Shown here: one piece after another, positions 11,827 to 13,923 of the stretch
Numbering within the stretch: position 1 is the first letter of the stretch
How the letters are laid out: every line of letters begins with the position of its first letter
Origin: an uncultured Clostridia bacterium
Lineage (GTDB): Bacteria; Bacillota; Clostridia; Oscillospirales; Acutalibacteraceae
Assembly: GCA_946004305.1 (NCBI GenBank)
Contig: CAMFZJ010000023.1
Span: forward strand, 1-13,923
Reading direction: 5' to 3'
Length of the DNA stretch: 13,923 bases
Program-made: the position numbers and the translations under genes
Notes under the pieces: generated by a model
Told to the model about the DNA's origin: nothing
The model's input: only the letters and a program-made list of their open reading frames with translations
The model's database searches: none

Positions 11827-13836
11827 TTATTCCACAGTATATGTCTTTTTGCTTTCAATAGGCAAGCCTGCTTCGTTCTGACCGGGATACTGGTTTTCTC
11901 CGTCTGTAAAGATTATCATAGCATTTTCCCAATCATAGACAAAAGTATATTTATATTTATTTCCCTTTGACTTTTTCATTTTATTTCCGGGCCAGGCTGC
12001 GTTTTGTTGCTGGTCATTGTTATAAACATATGCGTATAGATTATCTCCCCAATCCTCAGGTTTTTCAAAATATACGCAATCGCCTTTTTCCACAAATGAA
12101 GCTGTACTAGTACCAATATTATCTGAGTTTGTAAAGAAATACTTCATATAGGTTTTCTTGCCTGCTTCGCTTTCTGCCTTAAGCACCAAGGTATTAATTC
12201 CGTCTGTACCCTCGGAAGCTTTAATTGTTACAGTATCACCATCTTTGAAGGTTTTTTCTTTACCGTCATTAAGTGAATATGTGCCTGTTTCTGCATTTTC
12301 AATTTCAAGCTTAACCTTTTGCTGATCTTCGCTATATACCAGCTGAGTATCGTCTGCAACCTTTACTAAAGCAGTAGGCGCATATTCAGCATATCCTTCG
12401 TTGTACAATACTACAACCTGATTCTTCTTAAGAGGTTTATCACAAGTTATCTTACCACCGTTTACTGTATATACAGTTTCATTATCAACTCTGTCTGTAT
12501 ATGAACCGTCTGCTAGGTCTGTTTCAAAATCAACGTCAAGGCTTTCTGCCATATTTACAATTACGGCACCCTTATTTCCACGACAAATTTCAAGGCAACA
12601 TGAATCCTCATCAGGGTTATACATATACTCTGTTTCTCCAGCCATAGCATTATGGAAGAAGTTTACTGCCTTAACGGTATTGTCTTTATACATATAGCTG
12701 CCGCTTGCACCTATTCTGTTCATTCCCCACTGGTCTTCAACTGAAGCTCCGTAAGGTCTGTCAAAGAATAACGGTGTTCCAACAGAACGTGCGGCAATAA
12801 TCGACCAAGCAAGAATAACCTGTTCTTCAGTCATTGCTGACCAGTTGCCGTCATTAATATAGTTATCGTGAGATTCTACCCATGTTACACAACTTTCGTT
12901 GCTGCCAACCTTTAAATCCGTTACAAATGCTGAGTCTATAACTCCGTTGATAACAGCATTTCGTACCGATTCGCCATAGGAACTTGCAGTTGTATGTCCA
13001 ATTGTATCAATATAATCTACACAGCGGTCATTACTTCCCTGCAATACTTCGCCATAGTGGAATATTATATCCTTCTTCTTAACCTCGCTTGTAACACGTG
13101 TCCAGAAGTTATTTTTAACTCCTTCTTTTTCGGTTGGGTCATCTGGCAAACCGATATGCTTTGCAGCGTCATATCTGAAACCGTCTGCGCCGCAATCAAT
13201 ACAATCATTTAAGTAATCAATGAAATAATCCTGATAATCTTTGTTTTCAGTATTAATATCCGGAAGTCCGCCCATTTTATAGGTTGTACACTGAAGTCTG
13301 TCCCCATAGTTACTTATGTCATACATATTGCCCTTATGATAAAGGTTTTCAATTCCGCCAACTGCGTCCAAAAGGTTTTGATTAATTGCTCCGGTTGTTG
13401 GCGTAGTATGATTAGGGACTACGTCTACAATTACTTTAATTCCAAGCTCATCAGCTTTCTTACACATTTTCTTAAACTGATCACGTGTTCCAAGCTGGTA
13501 GTTGCCGATTTTATAATCGGTAGGCTGGAAATGGTAATACCATTTACCGTTACCATAAAGTTGCATTCCTCCGCTTTCGCCTACCAAACATTCATTAATA
13601 GGTGATGTTTGAATTGCGCTATAGCCTGCTGCTGCAATATCATCCAGGGAATTAATAATTGTTTCAAAATCCCAACAGAAACAATGGAGTATCGCACCGT
13701 TTTCTATTGTGTCTGAAAGTTGATAATCTGTGTTTGTGCTGCTGCCGTTACTGTTATCAGAACAGCTTGATAATACTGTAGTTGTGCTACTTATGAGTAT
13801 TAAACACATTAATAACAATACAAATCTTCTTTTCAT
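11827..13836 (-). CDS. GH13 alpha-amylase lipoprotein with CBM26-like C-terminus
   Basis: A 669-residue secreted, retaining alpha-1,4-glucan hydrolase acting on starch. The signal peptide ends in the lipobox LSSC, so Cys25 should be lipidated and the enzyme held on the cell surface. The catalytic (beta/alpha)8 barrel (about 45-400) has all four GH13 regions: DVVPNH (138-143), GFRYDAAKH with nucleophile D223 (219-227), GEVLQ with acid/base E263 (262-266), and ESHDN with D324 (321-325). A beta-domain follows (about 410-480), a linker domain (490-570), then a C-terminal module (580-669; VYFEKPEDWGDNLYAYVYN, AAWPG, IIFTDG) resembling starch-binding CBM26. No dockerin is present. The frame opens at a TTG (13854) inside the ribosome site, so the ATG at 13836 after ACCTCC (13847-13852) is the start. 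Confidence 0.95.
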   Translation of the reverse strand: MKRRFVLLLMCLILISSTTTVLSSCSDNSNGSSTNTDYQLSDTIENGAILHCFCWDFETIINSLDDIAAAGYSAIQTSPINECLVGESGGMQLYGNGKWYYHFQPTDYKIGNYQLGTRDQFKKMCKKADELGIKVIVDVVPNHTTPTTGAINQNLLDAVGGIENLYHKGNMYDISNYGDRLQCTTYKMGGLPDINTENKDYQDYFIDYLNDCIDCGADGFRYDAAKHIGLPDDPTEKEGVKNNFWTRVTSEVKKKDIIFHYGEVLQGSNDRCVDYIDTIGHTTASSYGESVRNAVINGVIDSAFVTDLKVGSNESCVTWVESHDNYINDGNWSAMTEEQVILAWSIIAARSVGTPLFFDRPYGASVEDQWGMNRIGASGSYMYKDNTVKAVNFFHNAMAGETEYMYNPDEDSCCLEICRGNKGAVIVNMAESLDVDFETDLADGSYTDRVDNETVYTVNGGKITCDKPLKKNQVVVLYNEGYAEYAPTALVKVADDTQLVYSEDQQKVKLEIENAETGTYSLNDGKEKTFKDGDTVTIKASEGTDGINTLVLKAESEAGKKTYMKYFFTNSDNIGTSTASFVEKGDCVYFEKPEDWGDNLYAYVYNNDQQQNAAWPGNKMKKSKGNKYKYTFVYDWENAMIIFTDGENQYPGQNEAGLPIESKKTYTVE

Positions 13837-13877
13837 AATTGTTATTACCTCCAATAAATTAATTATTACAAGTAAAT
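13837..13877 (-). promoter_or_regulatory. Truncated amylase 5' leader
   Basis: Only 41 genuine bases precede the amylase ATG. They contain the GGAGGT ribosome site; the promoter and any carbon-control site (such as a CcpA cre element) lie beyond the adapter junction. Confidence 0.7.
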
Positions 13878-13923
13878 CTGTCTCTTATACACATCTCCGA
13901 GCCCACGAGACGTAGAGGAATCT
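13878..13923. other. Nextera read-2 adapter plus i7 index (artefact)
   Basis: Positions 13878-13911 are the reverse complement of the Nextera read-2 adapter (mosaic end first). Positions 13912-13919 (GTAGAGGA) match the i7 index known as N712, and ATCT (13920-13923) begins the P7 sequence. It is not genomic. Confidence 0.98.

Noticed and set aside
12994..13605. Two + strand open frames opposite the amylase
   Set aside because: The - strand frame carries intact GH13 catalytic motifs throughout, so these are shadows.
13837..13854. TTG start for the amylase
   Set aside because: This TTG is part of the Shine-Dalgarno sequence itself; the ATG at 13836 is followed at once by a normal lipoprotein signal peptide.
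13730..13915. Open frame of 61 codons on the + strand
   Set aside because: It runs antisense to the amylase N-terminus and ends inside the Nextera adapter; its last residues are translated adapter.

Overview
This is a 13.9-kb fragment of an AT-rich Gram-positive chromosome. It most likely comes from a Ruminococcus-like gut Clostridium (Oscillospiraceae). Reasons: strong GGAGG ribosome binding sites, intrinsic terminators, a type I dockerin, ECF vitamin transport, and an amylase lipoprotein with a CBM26-like tail. The species is inferred. Both window ends are Illumina Nextera adapter plus index sequence (1-41 and 13878-13923), so they are library-molecule ends and not biological boundaries.

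Left third, + strand. A SWIM zinc-finger protein of unknown role (129-956) is closed by a strong terminator. A five-gene operon follows (1194-4707): TetR regulator, flavodoxin-like FMN reductase, GNAT acetyltransferase, ABC ATPase and ABC-2 permease. Its consensus promoter carries two 18-bp palindromes, one between -35 and -10 and one over the expected start of transcription. That is what an autorepressed, ligand-induced detoxification or efflux operon would look like.

Middle, - strand (10993 down to 4818). This is the highlight. A promoter and a clear adenosylcobalamin-type riboswitch with its own terminator lead into six closely packed genes. They encode a secreted protein with a transcobalamin beta-like domain (DUF4430) and a dockerin; a membrane-tethered protein with an alpha/alpha-toroid, transcobalamin alpha-like domain; a DUF4430 lipoprotein; EcfT; a fused double EcfA ATPase; and an ECF S component. 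The riboswitch makes vitamin B12 or another corrinoid the likely cargo. The operon reads as a Gram-positive corrinoid uptake system in which the two halves of the animal B12 carriers (intrinsic factor, transcobalamin) are made as separate surface proteins that would feed an ECF transporter. One extra capture protein could dock onto a cohesin scaffold.

Right third. A tRNA-Gln(UUG) gene with its own promoter and terminator diverges from the riboswitch. Downstream of it, a 284-bp unit is tandemly repeated (two full copies plus a partial third), and every copy begins with the 3' end of the tRNA. Last comes a - strand GH13 alpha-amylase lipoprotein (11827-13836), complete in coding sequence but with its promoter cut off by the adapter.
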